A stretch of DNA of 7,607 nt, taken from positions 1 to 7,607 of the forward strand of contig JASICF010000298.1 of the NCBI GenBank assembly GCA_030044775.1, written 5' to 3'. The position numbers and the translations under genes are program-made. Position 1 is the stretch's first letter; every line of letters begins with the position of its first letter. This document shows positions 1 through 5,921 of the stretch, piece by piece. A model generated the notes under the pieces. The model was given only the letters and a program-made list of their open reading frames with translations, had not been told where the DNA came from and searched no databases. Origin of the DNA: Candidatus Sulfotelmatobacter sp. (GTDB lineage: Bacteria; Acidobacteriota; Terriglobia; Terriglobales; Acidobacteriaceae).

Positions 1-1
1 G

Positions 2-154
2 CATCACCACTGGAACCGCAAGCGCGCCGCCAAGGCGCTGGGCATCAGCTATCGCGCACTGCTCTACAAGATTCGTGACGCCGGGCTGCCTTCAACCCGG
101 AGTCCAAAGCGGCCGCCACAGGAAGAATCATCCCAAACCGTAGCGGCGGATTGA
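2..154 (+). CDS. C-terminal fragment of a Fis-type HTH (NtrC-like, sigma-54-dependent) response regulator
   Basis: This is the last 50 codons of a gene that begins before the window; the frame is open from base 2 to TGA at 152-154. The fragment starts HHWNRKRAAKALGISYRALL and continues YKIRDAGL, which is the DNA-binding helix-turn-helix that closes NtrC-family enhancer-binding proteins (Fis-type HTH_8). In that family, a basic first helix of the form N-R-x-x-A-A-x-x-L-G is followed by a recognition helix of the form S-x-x-x-L-x-x-K-I. After the HTH comes a polar tail of about 20 residues rich in Pro, Ser, Gln and Glu. Full-length members usually carry a receiver domain and an AAA+ sigma-54-interaction domain, but neither is inside the window, so the signal and target genes cannot be read. 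The gene converges on the TPR lipoprotein gene, with 18 bases between the two stops and no obvious terminator hairpin. The HTH is clear; the assignment to a two-component response regulator is family inference. Confidence 0.82.
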   Translation, partial: HHHWNRKRAAKALGISYRALLYKIRDAGLPSTRSPKRPPQEESSQTVAAD

Positions 155-172
155 TCAGCGCAGGCGTCCGAA

Positions 173-2461
173 CTATCCTCTCAAGTCCGACAGCGCTTTT
201 TTAGCATCTCCATTATTGGGATTGATTTTCAGCGCGCGTTCCAGTTGCTGGCGGGCCAGCGTGGGCTGATTGGCCTTCTCATAGGCCATCGCGAGATGGT
301 AATGGACGGTCGCATCTTCTGCGCCGCCCTTTTTCTCGTTCAGACGCAGCGATTCCTGGAACATGTCGATAGCCGATTGATAGACGCCTTTTTGGTAATA
401 GGCCCAGCCCAGCGTATCGGCGGCATTGGGAGAATCCGGCATGCCGCGCCGCGCCGTCTGCGCCATCGCCAGCGCCACATCGACGTTGCCGCCCTGCTGC
501 AACATCACATATGCAAGATTGTTCGAGGCCAGTGGATTGTTCGGGTGAACATTCAGCGCCTGTTGATACATGTTTTTCGCCTGATCCCAATTCCCCTGCG
601 ATTCATACATCATGCCGGCGAGAAGGTAGAAAGAAATCTCTTTGGGGTGATCCTTGATCGATTGCTGATAGGTGGCGAGGGCCTGGCTCGCCGAACCTTC
701 GGCCGCTTGCGTTTGCGCCAGTTTCATCAGCGCGTCAGAATTATTCCTGTCCAACTCGACCGACTTATGGAAGGCTGCGTCAGCCTCAGCGAAGTTTTTC
801 TTTTCGAAGAACGCCGAGCCAAGCAAATCATAAAATCCGCTGCTGTTCGGCGTTTTTACGATTTGCGCCTTGGCGGCTGCAATCGCCTGATCGGGTTGTT
901 TCTGAGCCAGGTAAGTATTCATCAGGCCTTGCAAGCCCTCCGTTGATGCCGGATCGTGATCGAGCGCCTGCCGATAGAACTTGATTGCAGCCGCATACTG
1001 TTTCTGCAACTGATGCAGGTTGCCCAGGGCCACGTAGGGAGCCGGACTGGCCGGGGCAATTTCGGCGGCTTTGTGCATATCCTCCTCGGCGGCGGAGTAT
1101 TTCCTGGTGTTCAACTCGGCAGTAGCACGGGTCAGATAACCATCTGGCAAATTGGGAGCACTTCTGATGATTTCTTCGGCGGTTTGCGCGAGTCCATCGA
1201 AATCTCCCTCTTGCAATTCCATCGCTGCCAGGGATCGGTCGGCGTCGGTGATATCGGGACGCAGATTCACCGCCTGCCGTAACTCTGATTCCGCCTCCGC
1301 CTGATTGTTCTGCGCCGCATAAGCCAAGCCGAGCTGATAATGTGCAACGCCGTTGCTGGGATCATTCTTGATCGCTTGTTGTAAAGAGTCGACGGATCCA
1401 TTGACGTCCCCACGCCGCAATTGAATCTCTCCGCGAAACACCAACGCGTCCGCTTCGTGCGAATTTGTCTTCAGTATCTCGTCGTTCAGCTTGCCGGCCT
1501 CATCCAGGCGGTTTTTCAGGATCAGAAGTTGCACATAATTTTTTGTCACCTGCAGATCCTTGGGGTGGTCCTTGTGCAGCGAACCATATTCGTCGGTAGC
1601 TTTATCGAGATCGCCTTCCGCAAAATAAAAATCACCGAGCAGTCGGTAGCCTTCGGAACTATCCTTAAAATCGTTCTTGGCCTGCTTTAAGAAAGCCTCA
1701 GCATCCGGCTTCTTGTTCTCCTGCACCAACAGGCGAACGTAAGCGGCATAGGGAGCCGGGTCCTTGGGATCGACCTCCAGGGCGTGCTTGAATTGCTGTT
1801 CTGCTTCGGGGAATTGGTTTCGGCCCTGATAAAAACCGCCGAGCGCAAGTTGAGCGGCCATCATTTTTGGCGCAAGGTCCACCGCCTTCTTCAAGCTGGT
1901 TTCCGCCGCGTCGGGTTGATTCGCACGCAGTTGTAACATGGCGAGGTTCAGATAAGACTCGGCGCGGTTTGGCTCGGCTGCGACTGCTTTCTGCGTTTCC
2001 TGCAGGGCGAGATCCAGATTGCCTTGCGCGGCAGAGAGGTTCGCCCACGCGAGATGCGTATCGGCACTGTCAGGCTGTTTTTCGTGCAACACGTCGAGAT
2101 GCGGTTGCGCCTGCTTCAATTGGCGGGCCGAGATCAGCAGGTTCGCAAGGTCGGCTTGTGCGGTGTAGTTGTCTGGGGCAAGATCGACCGCCCGCGAAAG
2201 TTCCGCGTAAGCGCGGTTGTAATCCTTCAATTTGAGATAGGTTTCACCCAGCTGATAATGCGCCTCGGCAAATCGTGGATCGATCTGCACCGCGTTGGCG
2301 TATTGAATCGCCGCCTCGCGCAGCTTGCCTTGCTCCCGGTAGCGGTTTCCACTCTCGAGAAACCGCTGTTTGCGCACGTTTGGATCGCGCGTGCAACCGG
2401 TGAGAATAACAGGAAGTAGCAGAAAGACGGCGAGCAGGCGCGGGGAAATAAAACGGCTCAT
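173..2461 (-). CDS. Large TPR-repeat lipoprotein (about 21 tandem TPRs)
   Basis: The product is 762 residues. A type II signal peptide opens it: a short basic n-region (MSRFISPR), a hydrophobic core at about 9-20, then the lipobox L20-T-G-C23, so Cys23 should be lipidated and the protein anchored to a membrane from the periplasmic side. From about residue 28 to the C-terminus it is made of roughly 21 contiguous 34-residue tetratricopeptide repeats with the usual pattern (W/L/Y, G/A, Y, A, A, P). The phase hardly shifts until the last few repeats, where one has an extra residue and the next is extended by a Lys/Gly/Glu-rich stretch. I see no catalytic domain. TPR solenoids are protein-protein scaffolds, so an assembly role in envelope biogenesis, secretion or polysaccharide export is plausible but inferred. 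It recalls the long PrsT TPR lipoproteins of exosortase/PEP-CTERM loci, but no exosortase is visible. The start at 2461 is preferred over an in-frame start 34 codons upstream, because it has a good ribosome-binding site and puts the signal peptide at the N-terminus. Confidence 0.9.
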   Translation of the reverse strand: MSRFISPRLLAVFLLLPVILTGCTRDPNVRKQRFLESGNRYREQGKLREAAIQYANAVQIDPRFAEAHYQLGETYLKLKDYNRAYAELSRAVDLAPDNYTAQADLANLLISARQLKQAQPHLDVLHEKQPDSADTHLAWANLSAAQGNLDLALQETQKAVAAEPNRAESYLNLAMLQLRANQPDAAETSLKKAVDLAPKMMAAQLALGGFYQGRNQFPEAEQQFKHALEVDPKDPAPYAAYVRLLVQENKKPDAEAFLKQAKNDFKDSSEGYRLLGDFYFAEGDLDKATDEYGSLHKDHPKDLQVTKNYVQLLILKNRLDEAGKLNDEILKTNSHEADALVFRGEIQLRRGDVNGSVDSLQQAIKNDPSNGVAHYQLGLAYAAQNNQAEAESELRQAVNLRPDITDADRSLAAMELQEGDFDGLAQTAEEIIRSAPNLPDGYLTRATAELNTRKYSAAEEDMHKAAEIAPASPAPYVALGNLHQLQKQYAAAIKFYRQALDHDPASTEGLQGLMNTYLAQKQPDQAIAAAKAQIVKTPNSSGFYDLLGSAFFEKKNFAEADAAFHKSVELDRNNSDALMKLAQTQAAEGSASQALATYQQSIKDHPKEISFYLLAGMMYESQGNWDQAKNMYQQALNVHPNNPLASNNLAYVMLQQGGNVDVALAMAQTARRGMPDSPNAADTLGWAYYQKGVYQSAIDMFQESLRLNEKKGGAEDATVHYHLAMAYEKANQPTLARQQLERALKINPNNGDAKKALSDLRG

Positions 2462-2465
2462 GGAT

Positions 2466-2470
2466 TCTCC
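2466..2470 (-). promoter_or_regulatory. Ribosome-binding site of the TPR lipoprotein gene
   Basis: Read on the minus strand, GGAGA lies 4-5 bases before the ATG at 2461. This decides the start: the longer in-frame reading from 2563 would put 34 extra residues, rich in Cys, Leu and Tyr, in front of a complete lipoprotein signal peptide. Confidence 0.75.
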
Positions 2471-2623
2471 GGAAAAAACGCGAATGAACAAACCACAGCG
2501 AACTAGTAGCCAATAACTCAAGGTACTGCAACTCGGGTATAGAAATAAAGTTACTGCCGGCATTCTTTTCGGCGGAATTCGAATCGTGTGTACGCATCGC
2601 CAGCCCAGGTGACGAGGTTGGTT

Positions 2624-2629
2624 TACAAT
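2624..2629 (+). promoter_or_regulatory. Possible -10 element (TACAAT) of the aldolase gene
   Basis: TACAAT differs from the sigma-70 -10 consensus at one base. It would place the transcription start near 2636, giving a 5' UTR of about 36 bases. No good -35 element lies at the expected distance upstream, so this is a tentative call. Confidence 0.3.
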
Positions 2630-2661
2630 TGGGTGTTTTTACTTCTTGTTCTTGCACTCTT

Positions 2662-2666
2662 GGAGG
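2662..2666 (+). promoter_or_regulatory. Ribosome-binding site of the LacD-like aldolase gene
   Basis: A perfect GGAGG lies five bases before the ATG at 2672. It fixes the start at 2672 rather than at an in-frame upstream codon at 2588, which would add 28 hydrophobic residues not expected in a cytosolic LacD-family enzyme. Confidence 0.85.
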
Positions 2667-2671
2667 ATTCT

Positions 2672-3679
2672 ATGAAGCTTACGCCCGGAAAACTCGCGGG
2701 TCTCAAGAAGGTGTCGAACGAGCGAGGCGTAATCGCCGCTGCGGCCATGGATCAGCGTGGCTCTCTGCAGAAATCGCTTGGCAAAGAGAAGGGAGGAGAA
2801 ATCAGCGGCGCCATGATGGAAGAATTCAAGTCTCTGGTCACAGAAGTCTTGACGCCTCATGCCAGCGCGATTTTGCTCGATCCGGAATGGGGTTTGCCGG
2901 CCTCGAAACGGCGCGCAAAGAATGCGGGTTTGCTGCTAGCCTATGAAAAAACCGGTTATGACAAAACCGGTCCTGGACGTCTTCCTGACCTGCTCGATCA
3001 CTGGTCGGCGCGGCGTTTGAAAGAAGCGGGCGCCGATTGCGTGAAAATTCTGCTCTATTACACCCCCTCCGATCCCAAGGAAGTGAATGACAAAAAGCAT
3101 GCCTGGGTGGAGCGGATCGGAGACGAATGCCGCGCCAATGATATTCCGTTCTTTTTGGAATTCGTCGGCTATGAAGAAGGCGCCGATGAAAAAGGCTTGG
3201 ACTATGCCAGGAAAAAGCCGGCCGTTGTCACCGAGAGCATGCGCGAATTTAGCAAAGAGCGCTATGGCGTAGATGTTTTGAAAGTTGAAGTTCCCGTAAA
3301 CATGAAGTTTGTGGAAGGCGTGAAATGCTTCGCGGGTCAGAAGGCGTACACGAAAAAAGAAGCGATCGATCACTTCCATCAAGCCGCGAATGTAGCCACG
3401 AAACCGTTCATCTATCTCTCGGCTGGCGTCAGCAATGCGGAATTCAGCGAAACGCTCGAGTTGGCCGGAGAATCCGGCGTGAAGTTCAATGGTGTGCTCT
3501 GCGGCCGCGCGACCTGGAAAGACGGTATTCCCATTTATGCGAAACAGGGTGCGGCGGCATTTCGCAAGTGGCTGGAGACCGAGGGCGTAAAGAACATTAA
3601 CAACGTGAATGACAAATTGAAGGCGGCTACCTCCTGGTACTCCATTTACGGTTTGGAGCCGGTGCTAGTCAACGCGTAA
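2672..3679 (+). CDS. lacD: LacD-family class I aldolase (tagatose 1,6-bisphosphate aldolase-like)
   Basis: The 335-residue product matches the LacD family along its whole length (characterised enzymes are about 325 residues). Recognisable blocks are AAAAMDQRGSL (22-32), ILLDPEWGLPAS (67-78), LLAYEKTGYD (88-97), VKILLYY (124-130), the segment around E163, VDVLKVEVPVNMKFVEG (200-216), IYLSAGVS (247-254) and FNGVLCGRATW (272-282). By comparison with characterised LacD proteins, K204 in DVLKVE should be the Schiff-base lysine and E163 the acid/base residue; both are present, so the enzyme looks intact. LacD enzymes are cytosolic TIM-barrel aldolases that cleave tagatose 1,6-bisphosphate to dihydroxyacetone phosphate and glyceraldehyde 3-phosphate. 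They are known for loose stereospecificity and also accept fructose 1,6-bisphosphate. No lactose/galactose PTS or tagatose-6-phosphate kinase gene is adjacent and a terminator follows, so the gene seems to stand alone. A general glycolytic or gluconeogenic aldolase role is therefore as likely as tagatose catabolism. The family is secure; the physiological substrate is inferred. Confidence 0.93.
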   Translation: MKLTPGKLAGLKKVSNERGVIAAAAMDQRGSLQKSLGKEKGGEISGAMMEEFKSLVTEVLTPHASAILLDPEWGLPASKRRAKNAGLLLAYEKTGYDKTGPGRLPDLLDHWSARRLKEAGADCVKILLYYTPSDPKEVNDKKHAWVERIGDECRANDIPFFLEFVGYEEGADEKGLDYARKKPAVVTESMREFSKERYGVDVLKVEVPVNMKFVEGVKCFAGQKAYTKKEAIDHFHQAANVATKPFIYLSAGVSNAEFSETLELAGESGVKFNGVLCGRATWKDGIPIYAKQGAAAFRKWLETEGVKNINNVNDKLKAATSWYSIYGLEPVLVNA

Positions 3680-3705
3680 CTTAGCAAGCTAAAAACATGG
3701 TGCCG

Positions 3706-3736
3706 AAACGCGGGCGGGATTTCGCTCGCGTTTTTT
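3706..3736 (+). terminator. Rho-independent terminator after the aldolase gene
   Basis: A GC-rich stem pairs 3708-3716 (ACGCGGGCG) with 3723-3731 (CGCTCGCGT): nine pairs including one G-U, closing a six-base loop. It can be lengthened by two A-T pairs and runs directly into six T residues at 3731-3736. It begins 26 bases after the aldolase stop codon, so it should end that transcript and isolate the downstream radical SAM gene. Confidence 0.87.
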
Positions 3737-3930
3737 CTGAAACCTCGTGCTTTTTTTACGCATCGAAGTCCGTAAGACCCCAAGCGCAACCGGAAGCAGG
3801 TACTCTGACGTACCGGGTCTCGCTAAAAGCCACCTTACCAACCACCTGCTTCGGGCAGGTTTCTAAACGGAATGTCGACTCTGCCGCAAGCTAATCAGAC
3901 CTGCACGACGCGCTGTGGAGGAAGATCAGC
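3737..3930 (+). promoter_or_regulatory. Long leader with alternative RNA structures upstream of the radical SAM gene (candidate cis-regulatory RNA)
   Basis: About 195 bases lie between the aldolase terminator and the radical SAM start, with no credible gene. Visible pairings are: a hairpin GGTAC/GTACC (3799-3803 with 3810-3814) abutting a helix AGACCC/GGGTCT (3775-3780 with 3815-3820), and a UUCG-type hairpin ACCTGC/GCAGGT (3844-3849 with 3855-3860). These compete with a perfect 9-bp helix, GAAGCAGGT (3793-3801) with ACCTGCTTC (3844-3852), and with an 8-bp helix (one G-U), 3855-3862 with 3897-3904, which ends 12 bases before the Shine-Dalgarno GGAGG at 3917-3921. So 5'-to-3' the leader alternates GCAGGT, ACCTGC, GCAGGT, ACCTGC, as expected of a two-state switch. 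I cannot assign it to a known riboswitch class. The short blocks GCGCAACC and CGCTAAAAGCC recall the c-di-GMP-I (GEMM) core but carry insertions. A promoter presumably lies near the 5' end, but I see no convincing -35/-10 pair. Pairings are seen; the regulatory role is inferred. Confidence 0.45.
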
Positions 3931-5316
3931 ATGGCTAGCGCGCCAAAGTTTCGCATTGATGTAGATATTCACAACCTCTTAACGCACGGTCCGGCAGAAG
4001 TGGTTCAACTGCCGAAACCGAAGGGCATGACGCTGCCTCAAGTCGTTTTTCCTCAGTATCCGGAAAGGTTATCCGATCCTGGGCCGGAAGTGATTCCTGA
4101 AAAACGTGACTGGACTTTCCCGCAGGCGTATCGCACCATGCGCGGCTGGCTGTTTCCTTACGTGCGCTCTCGCCTTCTCCCCGGCGATTTCCATCCCATC
4201 ACTGCATACCTGTTTCTGGAATACAAGTGCAATCTGGATTGCTGGTATTGCTGGGCCTTCAACAACAAAGTCAAGGGCATGACCGAGGATGTTGCGCGCC
4301 GCTCGATTGACTGGCTGCACGATCACGGCTGCCGCGTGCTGGCTTTGATGGGCGGAGAGCCGCTGCTGCGGCCGGAATTCGCACACAAGGTGGTTTATTA
4401 CGCGGCGAAAAAGGGATTCTGGATTTACATCGGCACCAACGGCCGTCTCCTGCGTCCCGATGTGGCCGATCGTTTGGGAGATGCTGGCGTTGGCGTGATC
4501 AATTTCGCCGTCGATGCTTGGGACGAAAAACCCAGTTTGCCGAAGGCAGTTGTGCCAGTGCGCAAGCATCTCGAACATTTATTGAAGAAGCAATACGTCT
4601 ACGGGTACATGGTGTTTTTCAACATGAATATCTGCCGGAATAACACCGACGATATTCGGCAGCTTACCGAATATGCGCGCGACCATCGCATCGCCACCGA
4701 CTATCACATCAACGAGACGCCGATGCTCGAGCAAGACGAACACTTTAAGCATCTCAGCGACAATCCCACCTACATCCGGCCGCAAGACTGGCCGCAGATC
4801 GATGCTTTAGTCGATTGGATCATTGAGAAAAACAGGGCCGGATACCAGATGGTGAACTCCATCCAACGTCTGCAAGAGATTAAGGCTTTCATCCGTATGG
4901 CCAGTGGAGCAGACCTGAAACGGCTGGGCTGGAACGGCGATGGAACCGGAACCGGCGGCGACATTGCAAGGCAAGTCGCCGGCATGCCGGGTTTTGTACA
5001 AGACGCGAACGGCGAATTACATTTCGCCGAGTGGAACTGCCGCGCGGGGCAGAATAACGTGATCATCCGTACCGATGGTACGATTGCTCCCTGCTTTCCC
5101 ATGTACGCCTCGACGTACGACTGGGGAAATATCGATGGTCACAAATTCGAAAAACGGCAGCTCGAAGAAATGAAGAAGACCTGCCAACAGCACTGCTTCT
5201 CTACGCTCAATCACAACCTTGCATACTGCTATAACGACGCGCGCGTGATCAAGTTTGTGTGGACCAATCTGGTGAAGAACCGGATGAATGGCGGGGCCAG
5301 AAGCTTCGAGGATTAG
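3931..5316 (+). CDS. Radical SAM enzyme with partial SPASM/twitch-like C-terminal cysteine set, substrate unknown
   Basis: The product is 461 residues; the ATG at 3931 follows GGAGG at 3917-3921 with nine bases between. The radical SAM cluster motif is C100-x3-C104-x2-C107 in YKCNLDCWYC, which binds the [4Fe-4S] cluster that cleaves S-adenosylmethionine. MGGEP (140-144) is the SAM-binding GGE element and IGTNGRLL (167-174) is the following strand, as in the MoaA/PqqE/SkfB-type core. About 95 residues precede the core, with no signal peptide or membrane segment. The C-terminal part has C370-x12-G383-x4-C388, which matches the first half of the SPASM pattern (CX9-15GX4C), then C418-x3-C422 and C433. 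The rest differs from a full SPASM domain, so one auxiliary Fe-S cluster is likely and a second uncertain. SPASM-type enzymes modify peptides, proteins or small metabolites. No precursor peptide, B12-binding domain or partner enzyme is visible nearby, so I name no substrate. The gene stands alone between the leader and a convergent operon whose last stop is five bases away. Confidence 0.88.
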   Translation: MASAPKFRIDVDIHNLLTHGPAEVVQLPKPKGMTLPQVVFPQYPERLSDPGPEVIPEKRDWTFPQAYRTMRGWLFPYVRSRLLPGDFHPITAYLFLEYKCNLDCWYCWAFNNKVKGMTEDVARRSIDWLHDHGCRVLALMGGEPLLRPEFAHKVVYYAAKKGFWIYIGTNGRLLRPDVADRLGDAGVGVINFAVDAWDEKPSLPKAVVPVRKHLEHLLKKQYVYGYMVFFNMNICRNNTDDIRQLTEYARDHRIATDYHINETPMLEQDEHFKHLSDNPTYIRPQDWPQIDALVDWIIEKNRAGYQMVNSIQRLQEIKAFIRMASGADLKRLGWNGDGTGTGGDIARQVAGMPGFVQDANGELHFAEWNCRAGQNNVIIRTDGTIAPCFPMYASTYDWGNIDGHKFEKRQLEEMKKTCQQHCFSTLNHNLAYCYNDARVIKFVWTNLVKNRMNGGARSFED

Positions 5317-5321
5317 AGAGA

Positions 5322-5921
5322 CTATTGCTGCGTCTCTAGCTCCGCAGTAAGTTGATGCACGGCGGTGAGGTCAAAGAAGCCCGACAAGTCTACGTGGCCT
5401 GCCAAGGTTTCGCGTGGCTGCCCCTCGACCAGAATTTTTGCCTTCAGGATTCCTGGAATGTTCGCCGAGAGAGTTTGCAGCAGCGATGCCACCGTCAACT
5501 CTTCTGAAAGAACGCCGGATCGATGGCCATCCGCGAAAGCCGCATTGATGTCGATGACAGCGAGGCCAGGATCGATCAGATAGACGCTGCGAATGTCCGA
5601 TCCAACCGGAATCGGGTGGGGAGAGGTTTTATCGAGGTATAGCGCAATCAGAGCTCGCAACAATTCTTCGGCACGTTGCTGCCGAACACTGGGTAGAGGA
5701 ATCCGCGCGGCTTGCGCGCGCAGAATTCCTAGATCGTCATACGCCACGAACAAAGTAACTTCTTCGGTCGGCCCTGAAACTGGGGCGACTACGGGGCGGC
5801 TGTCGCTCGAAGATGCGGGAGTGGCGGCGACGCGTCCCCGCATGCGCCAGGCGTAAATGCTCATACCCAGCACCGCTGCCAGCATCACCGAGGCCGCAAT
5901 GTAAAAATGCCGCGGAATCAT
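5322..5921 (-). CDS. Membrane-anchored GerMN-domain protein
   Basis: The product is 199 residues. An N-terminal hydrophobic segment at about 7-25 is followed by RMRGR. It reads as an uncleaved membrane anchor with the rest on the periplasmic side; a Ser/Pro/Ala-rich linker spans about 31-52. Residues 53-183 match the GerMN domain: TLFVAYDD near the start, RAEELLRALI, then the hallmark block SVYLIDPGLAVIDINAAF (112-129), the helix SEELTVASLLQTL and the closing block EGQPRETLAGHVDLSGFF (166-183). GerMN domains occur in the Bacillus germination protein GerM and in many non-sporulating bacteria, often next to peptidoglycan amidases. Their molecular role is poorly defined; a peptidoglycan-associated function is inferred. 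The ATG overlaps the amidase stop (ATGA, 5918-5921), and GGAG at 5929-5932 inside the amidase gene serves as its ribosome-binding site, so translation is probably coupled. It is the last gene of the leftward operon. Confidence 0.85.
   Translation of the reverse strand: MIPRHFYIAASVMLAAVLGMSIYAWRMRGRVAATPASSSDSRPVVAPVSGPTEEVTLFVAYDDLGILRAQAARIPLPSVRQQRAEELLRALIALYLDKTSPHPIPVGSDIRSVYLIDPGLAVIDINAAFADGHRSGVLSEELTVASLLQTLSANIPGILKAKILVEGQPRETLAGHVDLSGFFDLTAVHQLTAELETQQ

Larger units (their letters stand above)
2462..2671. other. Divergent intergenic region between the TPR lipoprotein and aldolase genes
   Basis: These 210 bases separate two divergently transcribed genes and must hold at least one promoter for each. 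The right half is T-rich on the plus strand just before the aldolase gene. For the leftward gene I find no convincing -35/-10 pair. I see no operator-like long inverted repeat and no credible small gene. Confidence 0.6.

Noticed and set aside
245..946. A 233-codon open frame on the plus strand inside the TPR gene
   Set aside because: It is antisense to the repeats of a clear TPR protein, repeats His/Arg/Ile-rich segments that mirror the TPR codons, and has no ribosome-binding site or family likeness.
2462..2563. A 34-residue N-terminal extension of the TPR lipoprotein
   Set aside because: It would bury a complete lipoprotein signal peptide, while the downstream ATG at 2461 has a well-placed GGAGA ribosome-binding site.
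3697..3894. A 65-codon open frame in the leader before the radical SAM gene
   Set aside because: It starts just before the aldolase terminator stem, has no Shine-Dalgarno sequence, and its product has no recognisable features. The region is better explained by terminator plus structured leader.
3783..3906. Cobalamin riboswitch in the radical SAM leader
   Set aside because: Fragments such as CGCAAC, AAGCCAC, GGGCAGG and AATCAGACCTGC follow the order of some cobalamin riboswitch blocks. The conserved 5' blocks (GGGAA, GGTGAAA) and a proper GCCACTG box are missing, and the downstream protein has no B12-binding domain.
5317..5337. Bidirectional terminator at the radical SAM/GerMN junction
   Set aside because: The stem is only six pairs with a nine-base loop, and there is no T-tract on either side, so it was not called as a terminator.
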